A DNA stretch of 5,461 nucleotides, from assembly GCA_002256055.1 (NCBI GenBank), contig NKIE01000187.1, positions 1 through 5,461 on the forward strand, read 5' to 3'. A program made the position numbers and the translations under genes. This document shows positions 1 to 4,961 of the stretch, piece by piece. The notes below the pieces were generated by a model that did not search any database, had not been told where the DNA came from, and worked only from the letters and a program-made list of their open reading frames with translations. Position 1 is the stretch's first letter; every line of letters begins with the position of its first letter. Source of the stretch: Pseudomonas sp. PGPPP3. Lineage in GTDB: Bacteria > Pseudomonadota > Gammaproteobacteria > Pseudomonadales > Pseudomonadaceae.

Positions 1-836
1 GCGTAGGGCTGACCATGGTGTTTATCCTCGGCGAAAGCTGGATCAACCAGTTGGCGCTGGAGAAGTGGCGCGGTCGTCTGGTGGCGCTGTATGGCACCGG
101 CTACGCGCTGAGCCAGTTATCGGGCCCGTTGCTGCTGAGCGTGCTCGGCGCCGAGGGTGATCAGGGTTTCTGGTTCGGCATGGCGCTGTTGATCGGTGGC
201 TCGCTGCTGTTACTGGGCCGCAGCGGCGCCCCCAAGGTCGACCAGCACAGTGCCTCGGGTCGGGGGTTATTGCCGTTCTGTCAGCGCCTGCCGGCGATTG
301 CCTGGGCGGTGATGCTGTTTGCCGCCTTCGAGGGCATGGTGCTGACCTTGCTGCCGATCTACGGCTTGCAGCAGGGCTTTACCCAGCAGGAAGCCTTGCT
401 CATGGCCAGCGTGGTGGTGATTGGCGATGCGTTGCTGCAACTGCCATTGGGCTGGCTGGCGGATCGGCTGTCGCGGCGCTTGCTGTTTGCCGGCTGTGGG
501 CTGGTGCTGACACTGTCCAGCCTGGCTATTCCGCCGCTGCTGCATGAGCCGGCGATCTGGCCGGTGCTGGTGTTGTTCGGCGCCAGTGCGGGCGGTCTGT
601 TTACGCTGGCGCTGATCATGATCGGCGAGCACTTTCGCGACGATGCGCTGGTGCGCGCCAATGCCCATGTTGCGCAGCTGTGGGGGTTGGGATGCCTGGT
701 TGGACCGTTGCTGACCGGGGCTGCCACTCAGTGGCTGACAGGGCACTCATTGCCGTTGCTAATGGCGCTGGGCGCGGCCGGTTTTGTCGTCGTGGTTTGG
801 CGCAGGCCGCCGTTTGCCCAGGGCCAACAGGCTTGA
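1..836 (+). CDS. MFS transporter, YcaD-like, C-terminal part (5' end outside window)
   Basis: This is an inner-membrane secondary transporter of the major facilitator superfamily; its substrate cannot be told from sequence. The frame is open from base 3 with no stop, so the ATG at 15 is an internal Met and roughly the first four helices are missing. Numbered from that Met, hydrophobic segments lie near residues 22-44, 51-68, 94-117, 127-148, 156-176, 181-205, 218-238 and 246-262, as expected for helices 5-12. The segment FILGESWINQ followed by RGRLVALYG (residues 3-28) matches the helix 4/5 region of E. coli YcaD from memory. The MFS motif A repeat GWLADRLSRR (residues 146-155) joins helices 8 and 9, and a hydrophilic linker at about 69-92 separates the two halves. 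The gene ends at TGA 834-836 and converges on the amine oxidoreductase, so the two are not co-transcribed. Family assignment is firm; a role in amine or amino acid uptake would be a guess. Confidence 0.9.
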   Translation, partial: VGLTMVFILGESWINQLALEKWRGRLVALYGTGYALSQLSGPLLLSVLGAEGDQGFWFGMALLIGGSLLLLGRSGAPKVDQHSASGRGLLPFCQRLPAIAWAVMLFAAFEGMVLTLLPIYGLQQGFTQQEALLMASVVVIGDALLQLPLGWLADRLSRRLLFAGCGLVLTLSSLAIPPLLHEPAIWPVLVLFGASAGGLFTLALIMIGEHFRDDALVRANAHVAQLWGLGCLVGPLLTGAATQWLTGHSLPLLMALGAAGFVVVVWRRPPFAQGQQA

Positions 837-856
837 GCAACGGGGTGGGGAATAGG

Positions 857-911
857 TGGGTTTTAGCCGTGACCGCGACTGCTGGGCAGTGGTGGTCGCG
901 ACGAAAACCCG
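857..911. terminator. Bulged hairpin between converging genes, possible transcription end
   Basis: Bases 858-864 (GGGTTTT) pair with 904-910 (AAAACCC). Inside this, CGT 868-870 can pair with ACG 901-903, and 874-884 pair with 890-900, a stem beginning CGCGAC/GTCGCG and continuing with several G-T wobbles around a 5-nt loop. The position between two converging stops suits a shared terminator. The T-run lies on the 5' arm rather than after the stem on either strand, so it is not a standard intrinsic terminator. The rest of the 837-970 gap shows nothing else I recognise. Confidence 0.3.
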
Positions 912-970
912 TTTACAGCAATGAAGGCGATTGTTTGGCTAACCGCTGAAAAACCTTGGAAATACAGCTG

Positions 971-2287
971 TCAGTGCAGGCCGACGGCATCCTTGGCCCG
1001 ATACCAGAGCATGCCCAAGGCCAGCAGCGGCGAGCGCAGCAGTTTGCCGCCGGGGAAGGTCATGTGCGGCACTTGGGCGAACAGGTCGAAACCGCGACTT
1101 TGCTGACCGGTGATGGCAGCGCCGAGCAGTTGACCGGCCAAGTGCGTGGCGTTCACGCCGTGGCCAGCGTAGGCCTGGGCGTAGAACACGTTGGGCTGGT
1201 CTTTCAGGCGGCCGATCTGCGGCAGGCGGTTGGCGCCGATGCCGATCATGCCGCCCCACTGGTAATCGATCTTCACGTTGGCCAGTTGCGGGAATACCTT
1301 GAGCATCTTCGGTCGCATATAGGCGGCGATGTCCGCCGGGTCACGGCCGGAGTAGTGGCAGGCGCCACCAAACAGCAGGCGGCGATCAGCCGAGAGGCGG
1401 TAGTAATCAACCGTTACGCGCTGATCGCACAGGGCCATGTTCTGCGGGATCAGGCTGGCGGCCAGCTCGGCCGATAGCGGTTCGGTGGCAATCACGTAGC
1501 TACCGGCCGGTAGCACTTTGCCACCCAGTTGTGGATTGAGGTCGTTCAGGTAGGCGTTGCAGGCCAGCACCAGCGAGCTCGCCCGCACCTTGCCCTGGGC
1601 GGTGTGCACGCAGACCTCGCTGCCGTAGTCGATGCGCGTTACCGCTGAGTGTTCAAACAGCTTCACGCCCAGGCTGGCCGCGGCGGCCGCTTCGCCGAGG
1701 GCCAGGTTGAGCGGGTGCAGATGGCCCGAGCCCATGTCGATCATGCCGCCGACATACTGGTTGGAGCCGACCACGCTGCCCATGTCCTCGGGTGCCACCA
1801 TACGCAGTTCGTGCTGGTAGCCGAGGCTGTGCAGTTCGGCGGCGTCTTCGGCAAAGCCTTGATAGTCGCTGGGCTTGTTGGCCAGGTCGCAGTAGCCCCA
1901 GGTCAGGTCGCAGTCGATCTGGTACTTGGCCACGCGACGGCGAACAATCTCCACCGCTTCCAGGCCCATCAGCTTGAATTCGCGCACGCCATCGCGGCCG
2001 ACCACACCCTCGAATTGATCAAGGCCATGACCGACGCCGCGGATCAGCTGGCCGCCGTTGCGACCGCTGGCGCCCCAGCCGATCAGGTGGGCTTCCAGAA
2101 GGATCACCGAAAGGCCGCGCTCGGCCAGCTCGATAGCCGTGTTCAGCCCGGAAAAGCCGCCGCCGACAATGCACACGTCGGCGCGCAGTTCACCGCCCAG
2201 GGTTGGGTAGCTCGCGTGCTGATTGGCGCTGGCGGCATAGTAAGAGGCGGCGTGTTGCGGGCTGTGCACAGGCTGGCGGGCGGACAT
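971..2287 (-). CDS. FAD-dependent amine oxidoreductase, PuuB/PauB (gamma-glutamylputrescine oxidase) type
   Basis: The predicted protein has 438 residues of the DAO/glycine oxidase fold (PF01266). Relatives such as E. coli PuuB and the Pseudomonas PauB enzymes oxidise gamma-glutamylated putrescine or other polyamines to the aldehyde, releasing ammonia and H2O2 in the cytoplasm. The N-terminus has SYYAASAN (residues 15-22), shared with PuuB. It is followed by the FAD-binding GGGFSG (42-47), the acidic end of beta 2 at E65, and GASGRNGGQ (72-80). Later blocks GHLHPLNLA, DYYRLSADRRLLFGG, FPQL, KIDYQWGG and YAGHGVNATHLAG also follow PuuB closely. The frame is open upstream to 2524, but ATG 2285-2287 is preferred: it has AGGA seven bases upstream, it gives the family length, and the extension is rich in Arg and Pro without known similarity. 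It is divergent from the YkgJ-like gene and convergent with the MFS gene. Subgroup and substrate are inferred; another amine is possible. Confidence 0.88.
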   Translation of the reverse strand: MSARQPVHSPQHAASYYAASANQHASYPTLGGELRADVCIVGGGFSGLNTAIELAERGLSVILLEAHLIGWGASGRNGGQLIRGVGHGLDQFEGVVGRDGVREFKLMGLEAVEIVRRRVAKYQIDCDLTWGYCDLANKPSDYQGFAEDAAELHSLGYQHELRMVAPEDMGSVVGSNQYVGGMIDMGSGHLHPLNLALGEAAAAASLGVKLFEHSAVTRIDYGSEVCVHTAQGKVRASSLVLACNAYLNDLNPQLGGKVLPAGSYVIATEPLSAELAASLIPQNMALCDQRVTVDYYRLSADRRLLFGGACHYSGRDPADIAAYMRPKMLKVFPQLANVKIDYQWGGMIGIGANRLPQIGRLKDQPNVFYAQAYAGHGVNATHLAGQLLGAAITGQQSRGFDLFAQVPHMTFPGGKLLRSPLLALGMLWYRAKDAVGLH

Positions 2288-2335
2288 GGAGTGATCCTGC
2301 TGATTATTGTGATGCGCACGCTGGCGCTGGGTCGC

Positions 2336-2364
2336 AGCATAGGGGGCCGGCGACGCTGGGCCAA
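2336..2364 (-). promoter_or_regulatory. Candidate sigma-70 promoter of the amine oxidoreductase
   Basis: Read on the minus strand, TTGGCC (2364-2359) and TATGCT (2341-2336) are separated by 17 bases. Each box has four of six consensus bases. Transcription would start near 2329, giving a leader of about 42 bases before ATG 2287. It was found by eye, without scoring the background. Confidence 0.4.
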
Positions 2365-2374
2365 GACGCTCCGG

Positions 2375-2401
2375 GGCAAAATATTTTTGCCTGCTAGGCA
2401 A
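2375..2401. promoter_or_regulatory. Two overlapping inverted repeats, candidate operator
   Basis: GGCAAAA TAT TTTTGCC (2375-2391) is a perfect repeat with 7-bp arms and a 3-bp spacer. TTGCCT GCT AGGCAA (2387-2401) is a second perfect repeat with 6-bp arms and the same spacer length; it shares the middle arm. The array lies just upstream of the candidate minus-strand promoter at 2336-2364, between the divergent oxidoreductase and YkgJ-like genes, a position suited to a regulator of one or both. I do not recognise the binding protein. Confidence 0.4.
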
Positions 2402-2444
2402 GACTGCTCCGTCTGGATTGTCCCGGCGGAGTGGGGCGCTGAGG

Positions 2445-2457
2445 TAAACTGCGCGCC
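2445..2457 (+). promoter_or_regulatory. Possible -10 box and GC-rich discriminator upstream of the YkgJ-like gene
   Basis: TAAACT (2445-2450) is followed directly by GCGCGCC. The same ACTGCGCGCC decamer follows the first bases of the dadA -10 box at 4875-4884. The best -35-like match, TTGTCC at 2418-2423, lies 21 bases upstream, which is too far, so this promoter is weakly supported. Transcription would start close to 2457, about 48 bases before the GTG. Confidence 0.25.
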
Positions 2458-2504
2458 GATCCCGTCGTGGTAACGGCGGTGAAACCCGCGGGAGATGGGC
2501 CACA

Positions 2505-2858
2505 GTGAGCTGTAATCGAGACACCGTACTGCGCTTGCGCGAGCAGGTTCCTTCATTCGAATGTGTGCCGGGTTGTCACGACTGCTGCGGGCCGGTCACC
2601 ACCTCGTCGGAGGAAATGTCGCGTCTTCCGGTCAAGTCCGATGCCGAGCACGAGGCGGCCCTGGCAGAGCTCGACTGCGTGCACCTCGGCCCCAACGGCT
2701 GCGAGGTGTATCACGAGCGGCCGCTGATCTGCCGTCTGTTTGGCACCACGCCGCGGATGCCTTGCCCGAACGGCCGGGGCCCGGAACAGATGATCGAGCC
2801 GCGGGTCGAGCGGCAGATCCATCACTACATCGCCACCACGCGGCAGGTGTTGGTGTAG
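2505..2858 (+). CDS. YkgJ family cysteine-cluster protein
   Basis: This is a 117-residue soluble protein of the YkgJ/CxxCxxCC family (PF03692), thought to bind a metal ion or iron-sulfur cluster; its biochemical role is not established. Cysteines are C3, C20, C24, C27, C28, C58, C66, C76 and C87. The signature runs C20-x3-C24-x2-C27-C28, then C58-x7-C66, then the family's RPLICRLFG block (residues 72-80) holding C76. Translation starts at GTG 2505; no in-frame ATG lies nearby upstream. GGAG at 2491-2494 is the only Shine-Dalgarno-like site and is ten bases away, a long spacing that suggests modest translation. An out-of-frame ATG at 2495 opens a six-codon frame overlapping the start. The gene is divergent from the oxidoreductase and is followed by the HDOD gene on the same strand after 207 bases, probably with its own promoter. 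No transmembrane segment or signal peptide is visible. Family assignment is confident; function is not. Confidence 0.88.
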   Translation: MSCNRDTVLRLREQVPSFECVPGCHDCCGPVTTSSEEMSRLPVKSDAEHEAALAELDCVHLGPNGCEVYHERPLICRLFGTTPRMPCPNGRGPEQMIEPRVERQIHHYIATTRQVLV

Positions 2859-2868
2859 ATAAGTCCGC

Positions 2869-2898
2869 TTGGGGTGTGCCGTAATGGTCTCGTAAACT
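2869..2898 (+). promoter_or_regulatory. Weak candidate promoter upstream of the HDOD gene
   Basis: TTGGGG (2869-2874) and TAAACT (2893-2898) are 18 bases apart. The -10 box sits in GTAAACTG, the same octamer found at 2444-2451 upstream of the YkgJ-like gene. If used, it would give a leader of about 160 bases. Three and four of six consensus matches are weak support. Confidence 0.25.
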
Positions 2899-2913
2899 GT
2901 CCATATGGTCAGT
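2896..2913. promoter_or_regulatory. 18-bp near-perfect dyad, candidate operator
   Basis: The sequence ACTGTCCATATGGTCAGT pairs with itself at eight of nine positions; only T2900/T2909 fails. Its core CCATATGG is a perfect 8-bp palindrome. It overlaps the candidate -10 box at 2893-2898, where a bound protein would block transcription of the HDOD gene. I do not recognise the binding protein. The rest of 2859-3065 shows only a small imperfect hairpin at 3025-3045 near the ribosome binding site. Confidence 0.35.
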
Positions 2914-3065
2914 ATATGAGGCGCTCTTGCTCTGGGTCATGAGTGTGTATTGGGCAAGCTGGGATAGTCGCTCGGTGCCGCGCAATCTTGGTTGTCATTT
3001 GCCGTCTTGCGCCATTTGTTGAACCTGGCGCTGTAGCGAGGCCAGATCCACCCCCGAGAGGAATG

Positions 3066-4289
3066 ATGACCCGCAAGGAGCTCAGCGGCGCGCCGCGTGT
3101 TTTGATCGTCGCGCAGAATCCATGGAGCCGCGATCTGCTCGCCCAATTGCTGCTCAGTGTGCGTGGCGATGCCCAGGTGCAGTGCTGCAGTGATGGGCAG
3201 TCGGCACTGGAGGCGTGCCGGGCCAAGTTGCCGGATCTGGTCTTGGCGGAATGGGCACTGCCGGTGCTGGATGGTCTGGATTTGCTGCGTCACTTACGCC
3301 GCTTGCGGCCTGCGCCGCCCTTGCCCTTTGTGCTGCTCAGCGAGCGCACCGATGCTGCCAGCGTCCGCGAGGTTTTGCCGTGGGCGCCAACCGCCTATGT
3401 GGTCAGCCCGTTTGATCCCAATAACCTGCAGCAGCGCTTGCGTGATTTGTTGCTCAAGCCAGGCCAGGCCGCCGTCGGCCAGGCGCCCAAGTTGCCCGCC
3501 GGCATGTGCTTGCAGGACTTTCTCGAGAGCCGGCGCAACTCGTCCCATGGCGCGCCGCTACTCGGTGAGGTACAGGCCGCTTTAAGTCAGAGCCTGAACG
3601 TTGATGCCCTCGATCTGGGCGACCTGGAGCGCGAGTTCGCCCGCGACCCGCAAGTGACCGCACGCTTGATCGCCGCCGCCAACAGCGCCGCCCTGCACCT
3701 TGGTCGTCCGTGTCAGACCCTGGCGCAGGCGTTGCCGCGGCTGGGTGTGGCCCAGAGCCTGAATCTAGTGTTGGGCATGGCCCTGCAACGTAGCGCATGC
3801 CTCGAGAATGAGCAGCTGGCGACGCTGGCGCAGCACTACTGGACGCGTTCGCAGCGTACGGCCGACCTGGCGTTCAAACTGGCCAAGGCCCTGGATGCGG
3901 ATGCTGATGCTGAGCGTTGTTACAGCGCTGGCTTGCTGCACTGTCTGGGGGACCTGGCGTTGCTGCGCTGCCTGCAGAACTGGCTGCTCGCCGGGGGCGA
4001 GTTGATTGATGCGCAGATCACCGCGGCCATGAGTGAGTTCGCGGCCGGTTTTGGCTCGGCGCTGCGTACGCGCTGGCGTTTGCCACTGGAGTTGCGCGAG
4101 CTGATCGCCGCCACTTACCAGCTCGGGGGCGGGGTCTATTCGCGGGAGGCGCTGGTGCTTAGCCTGGCGGCTCAATGGGCGCGCCTGTCGGTGGATGAAG
4201 ACCCGGAAGCTCTGCTCGACAGTCGGGCGGCGCGCCTGCTCAGGGTCAGTGCCGAGCATCTGCGCGCCGCATTGCCCGTCGAGGCCTGA
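3066..4289 (+). CDS. Degenerate receiver domain plus HDOD domain protein
   Basis: The predicted protein has 407 residues and two domains. Residues about 11-130 follow the CheY-like receiver fold (VLIVAQN, PDLVLAEWALPVLDG, FVLLSE, AYVVSPFDP), but the active site is gone. The two metal-binding acids after beta 1 are A16/Q17, the phosphoacceptor Asp is E62, and the conserved Lys before PF is S114; only S92 keeps the Thr/Ser position. Residues about 160-365 form an HDOD domain (PF08668), seen in DPQVTARLIAAANSAA (194-209), the downstream ALPRLGVAQSLNL, and AGLLHCLGD (288-296), where the second residue of the HD pair is C293. HDOD proteins are non-enzymatic signalling modules in stress, motility and cyclic-di-GMP pathways; the partner here is unknown. 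Start: AGAGG at 3057-3061 favours ATG 3066, with ATG 3063 equally possible. A GTG at 2943 in the same frame would add 41 residues without domain similarity. The stop lies 3 bp from the dadR stop. Confidence 0.85.
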   Translation: MTRKELSGAPRVLIVAQNPWSRDLLAQLLLSVRGDAQVQCCSDGQSALEACRAKLPDLVLAEWALPVLDGLDLLRHLRRLRPAPPLPFVLLSERTDAASVREVLPWAPTAYVVSPFDPNNLQQRLRDLLLKPGQAAVGQAPKLPAGMCLQDFLESRRNSSHGAPLLGEVQAALSQSLNVDALDLGDLEREFARDPQVTARLIAAANSAALHLGRPCQTLAQALPRLGVAQSLNLVLGMALQRSACLENEQLATLAQHYWTRSQRTADLAFKLAKALDADADAERCYSAGLLHCLGDLALLRCLQNWLLAGGELIDAQITAAMSEFAAGFGSALRTRWRLPLELRELIAATYQLGGGVYSREALVLSLAAQWARLSVDEDPEALLDSRAARLLRVSAEHLRAALPVEA

Positions 4290-4318
4290 GGCTCAGTCCG
4301 GTACCGGCAGGCTCAGGC
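4284..4318. repeat. Nested inverted repeat across the convergent gene ends
   Basis: GCCTGAG (4284-4290) pairs with CTCAGGC (4312-4318), and the perfect palindrome CCGGTACCGG (4298-4307) sits between them. AGGCTCAG also occurs twice in direct orientation, at 4289-4296 and 4309-4316. The structure spans both stop codons and includes the last codons of dadR, so it could form in either transcript. There is no T-run on either side, so it is not a standard terminator. Confidence 0.4.
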
Positions 4319-4781
4319 TCTCCTTCACCTCTTCCATGACGATATAACTCTTCGACTCGCGCACGTGGGGCAGCTTGAGCAGGATGTCGCCGAGCAGCTT
4401 GCGGTAGGAGGCCATCTCGTTGATCCGCGCTTTCACCAGGTAGTCGAAGTCGCCGCTGACCAAGTGGCATTCCAGTACGTGGGGCAGCTTGAGTACCGCG
4501 CGGCGGAACTCCTCGAAGGTATCGCCGGATTTGTAGTCCAGGCTGATCTCGACGAACACCAGCAGGCTGGCCTTGAGCTGCAGCGGATTGAGCCGCGCGT
4601 GGTAGCCCATGATGATGCCGTCGCGCTCCAGGCGGCGCACTCGCTCGGTGCAGGGGGTGGTCGACAGGCCGACCCGTTCACCCAGTTCGGTGAAGCTGAT
4701 GCGCCCGTCTTCCTGAAGGATTCGTAAAATATTTCGGTCTATCTTGTCCAGCTCGCGGCGACTCTGGTGTTGGGTGCGCAT
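4293..4781 (-). CDS. dadR: DadR, Lrp/AsnC-family regulator of D-amino acid catabolism
   Basis: The predicted protein has 162 residues, the usual Lrp/AsnC size. Residues about 11-65 form the AsnC-type winged helix-turn-helix: LDKIDRNILRILQEDGRIS, then TELGERVGLSTTPCTERVRRLERDGII (31-57), with the recognition helix around S40-L51. Residues about 70-155 form the RAM effector and oligomerisation domain, including LLVFVEISLD, LPHVLECHLVSGDFDYLV (99-116) and ESKSYIVMEE. In Pseudomonas the dadA-linked member senses L-alanine and controls dadAX; that role is assigned here from sequence likeness and divergence from dadA. An upstream in-frame Met at 4829 is rejected because it falls inside the candidate -10 box. 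ATG 4779-4781 has AGAGG ten bases upstream and begins MRTQHQSRRELDKID, as I recall for Pseudomonas Lrp. The palindrome at 4845-4859 suggests autoregulation. In older annotations the same protein may be named Lrp. Confidence 0.93.
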   Translation of the reverse strand: MRTQHQSRRELDKIDRNILRILQEDGRISFTELGERVGLSTTPCTERVRRLERDGIIMGYHARLNPLQLKASLLVFVEISLDYKSGDTFEEFRRAVLKLPHVLECHLVSGDFDYLVKARINEMASYRKLLGDILLKLPHVRESKSYIVMEEVKESLSLPVPD

Positions 4782-4809
4782 GGTGAATCTGCCTCTGTGA
4801 ACTGGGTTT

Positions 4810-4829
4810 TTGCCGGTATTTATCGCCAA
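4810..4829. promoter_or_regulatory. Imperfect 20-bp dyad in the dadR leader, possible second DadR site
   Basis: Seven of ten symmetric positions pair, with TTG at one end and CAA at the other. It covers the predicted transcription start of dadR, next to the -10 box at 4829-4834, where binding would repress dadR. It fits the Lrp consensus poorly, so this is a weak call. Confidence 0.2.
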
Positions 4830-4856
4830 ATATAGCCTTTTAAACAGTGAGTTTCA
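4829..4856 (-). promoter_or_regulatory. Candidate sigma-70 promoter of dadR
   Basis: Read on the minus strand, TGAAAC (4856-4851) and TATATT (4834-4829) are 16 bases apart. The -10 box has five of six consensus bases. Transcription would start near 4822, giving a leader of about 41 bases before ATG 4781. The -35 box lies inside the palindrome at 4845-4859. Confidence 0.5.
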
Positions 4857-4859
4857 CTG
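4845..4859. promoter_or_regulatory. Perfect palindrome, candidate DadR (Lrp-type) operator
   Basis: CAGTGA GTT TCACTG is a perfect inverted repeat with 6-bp arms and a 3-bp spacer. It fits the E. coli Lrp consensus YAGHAWATTWTDCTR at 12 of 15 positions by my count, including both outer YAG/CTR ends. It lies midway between the facing -10 boxes of dadR and dadA and overlaps the -35 region of both, so one bound DadR assembly could control both genes. Binding itself is inferred. Confidence 0.55.
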
Positions 4860-4877
4860 GCATTGGCTTTTTATACT
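4851..4877 (+). promoter_or_regulatory. dadA: Candidate dadA promoter with weak -35 box
   Basis: TATACT (4872-4877), preceded by a T-run, is a good -10 box. The nearest -35-like sequence, GTTTCA at 4851-4856, is poor and only 15 bases away. A strong -10 with a poor -35 fits activator-dependent transcription, as known for alanine-induced dadA. Transcription would start near 4884, leaving a leader of about 78 bases. Confidence 0.5.
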
Positions 4878-4961
4878 GCGCGCCATCTACGCTCAGAATA
4901 ACAAACGTCTGCGGCCAGGCCGTCAGGCGGCTGCGACGATGTCACCCAGAGGACAACGAAC

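Noticed and set aside
1649..2473. Open frame of 274 codons on the plus strand antisense to the amine oxidoreductase
   Set aside because: It mirrors a well-supported gene in GC-rich DNA, where long antisense frames are common, and its Ala/Gly/Val-rich translation shows no recognisable domain.
2288..2524. N-terminal extension of the oxidoreductase by 79 residues
   Set aside because: It would cross the divergent control region and the YkgJ-like start. ATG 2287 has a good ribosome binding site and gives the family length.
2939..3022. 27-codon open frame starting at ATG 2939 in the HDOD leader
   Set aside because: There is no ribosome binding site and the composition is unremarkable.
2943..3065. 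GTG-initiated 41-residue extension of the HDOD protein
   Set aside because: There is no Shine-Dalgarno near 2943, whereas AGAGG sits just before ATG 3066. The extension precedes the first strand of the receiver fold and adds no recognisable segment.
3765..4259. Open frame of 164 codons on the minus strand antisense to the HDOD region
   Set aside because: It is rich in Gln and Arg, lacks domain signals and lies wholly inside the HDOD coding region.
4860..4877. Sigma-54-type promoter starting TGGCATTGG before dadA
   Set aside because: The required GC at -12 is missing, while a good sigma-70 -10 box is present.
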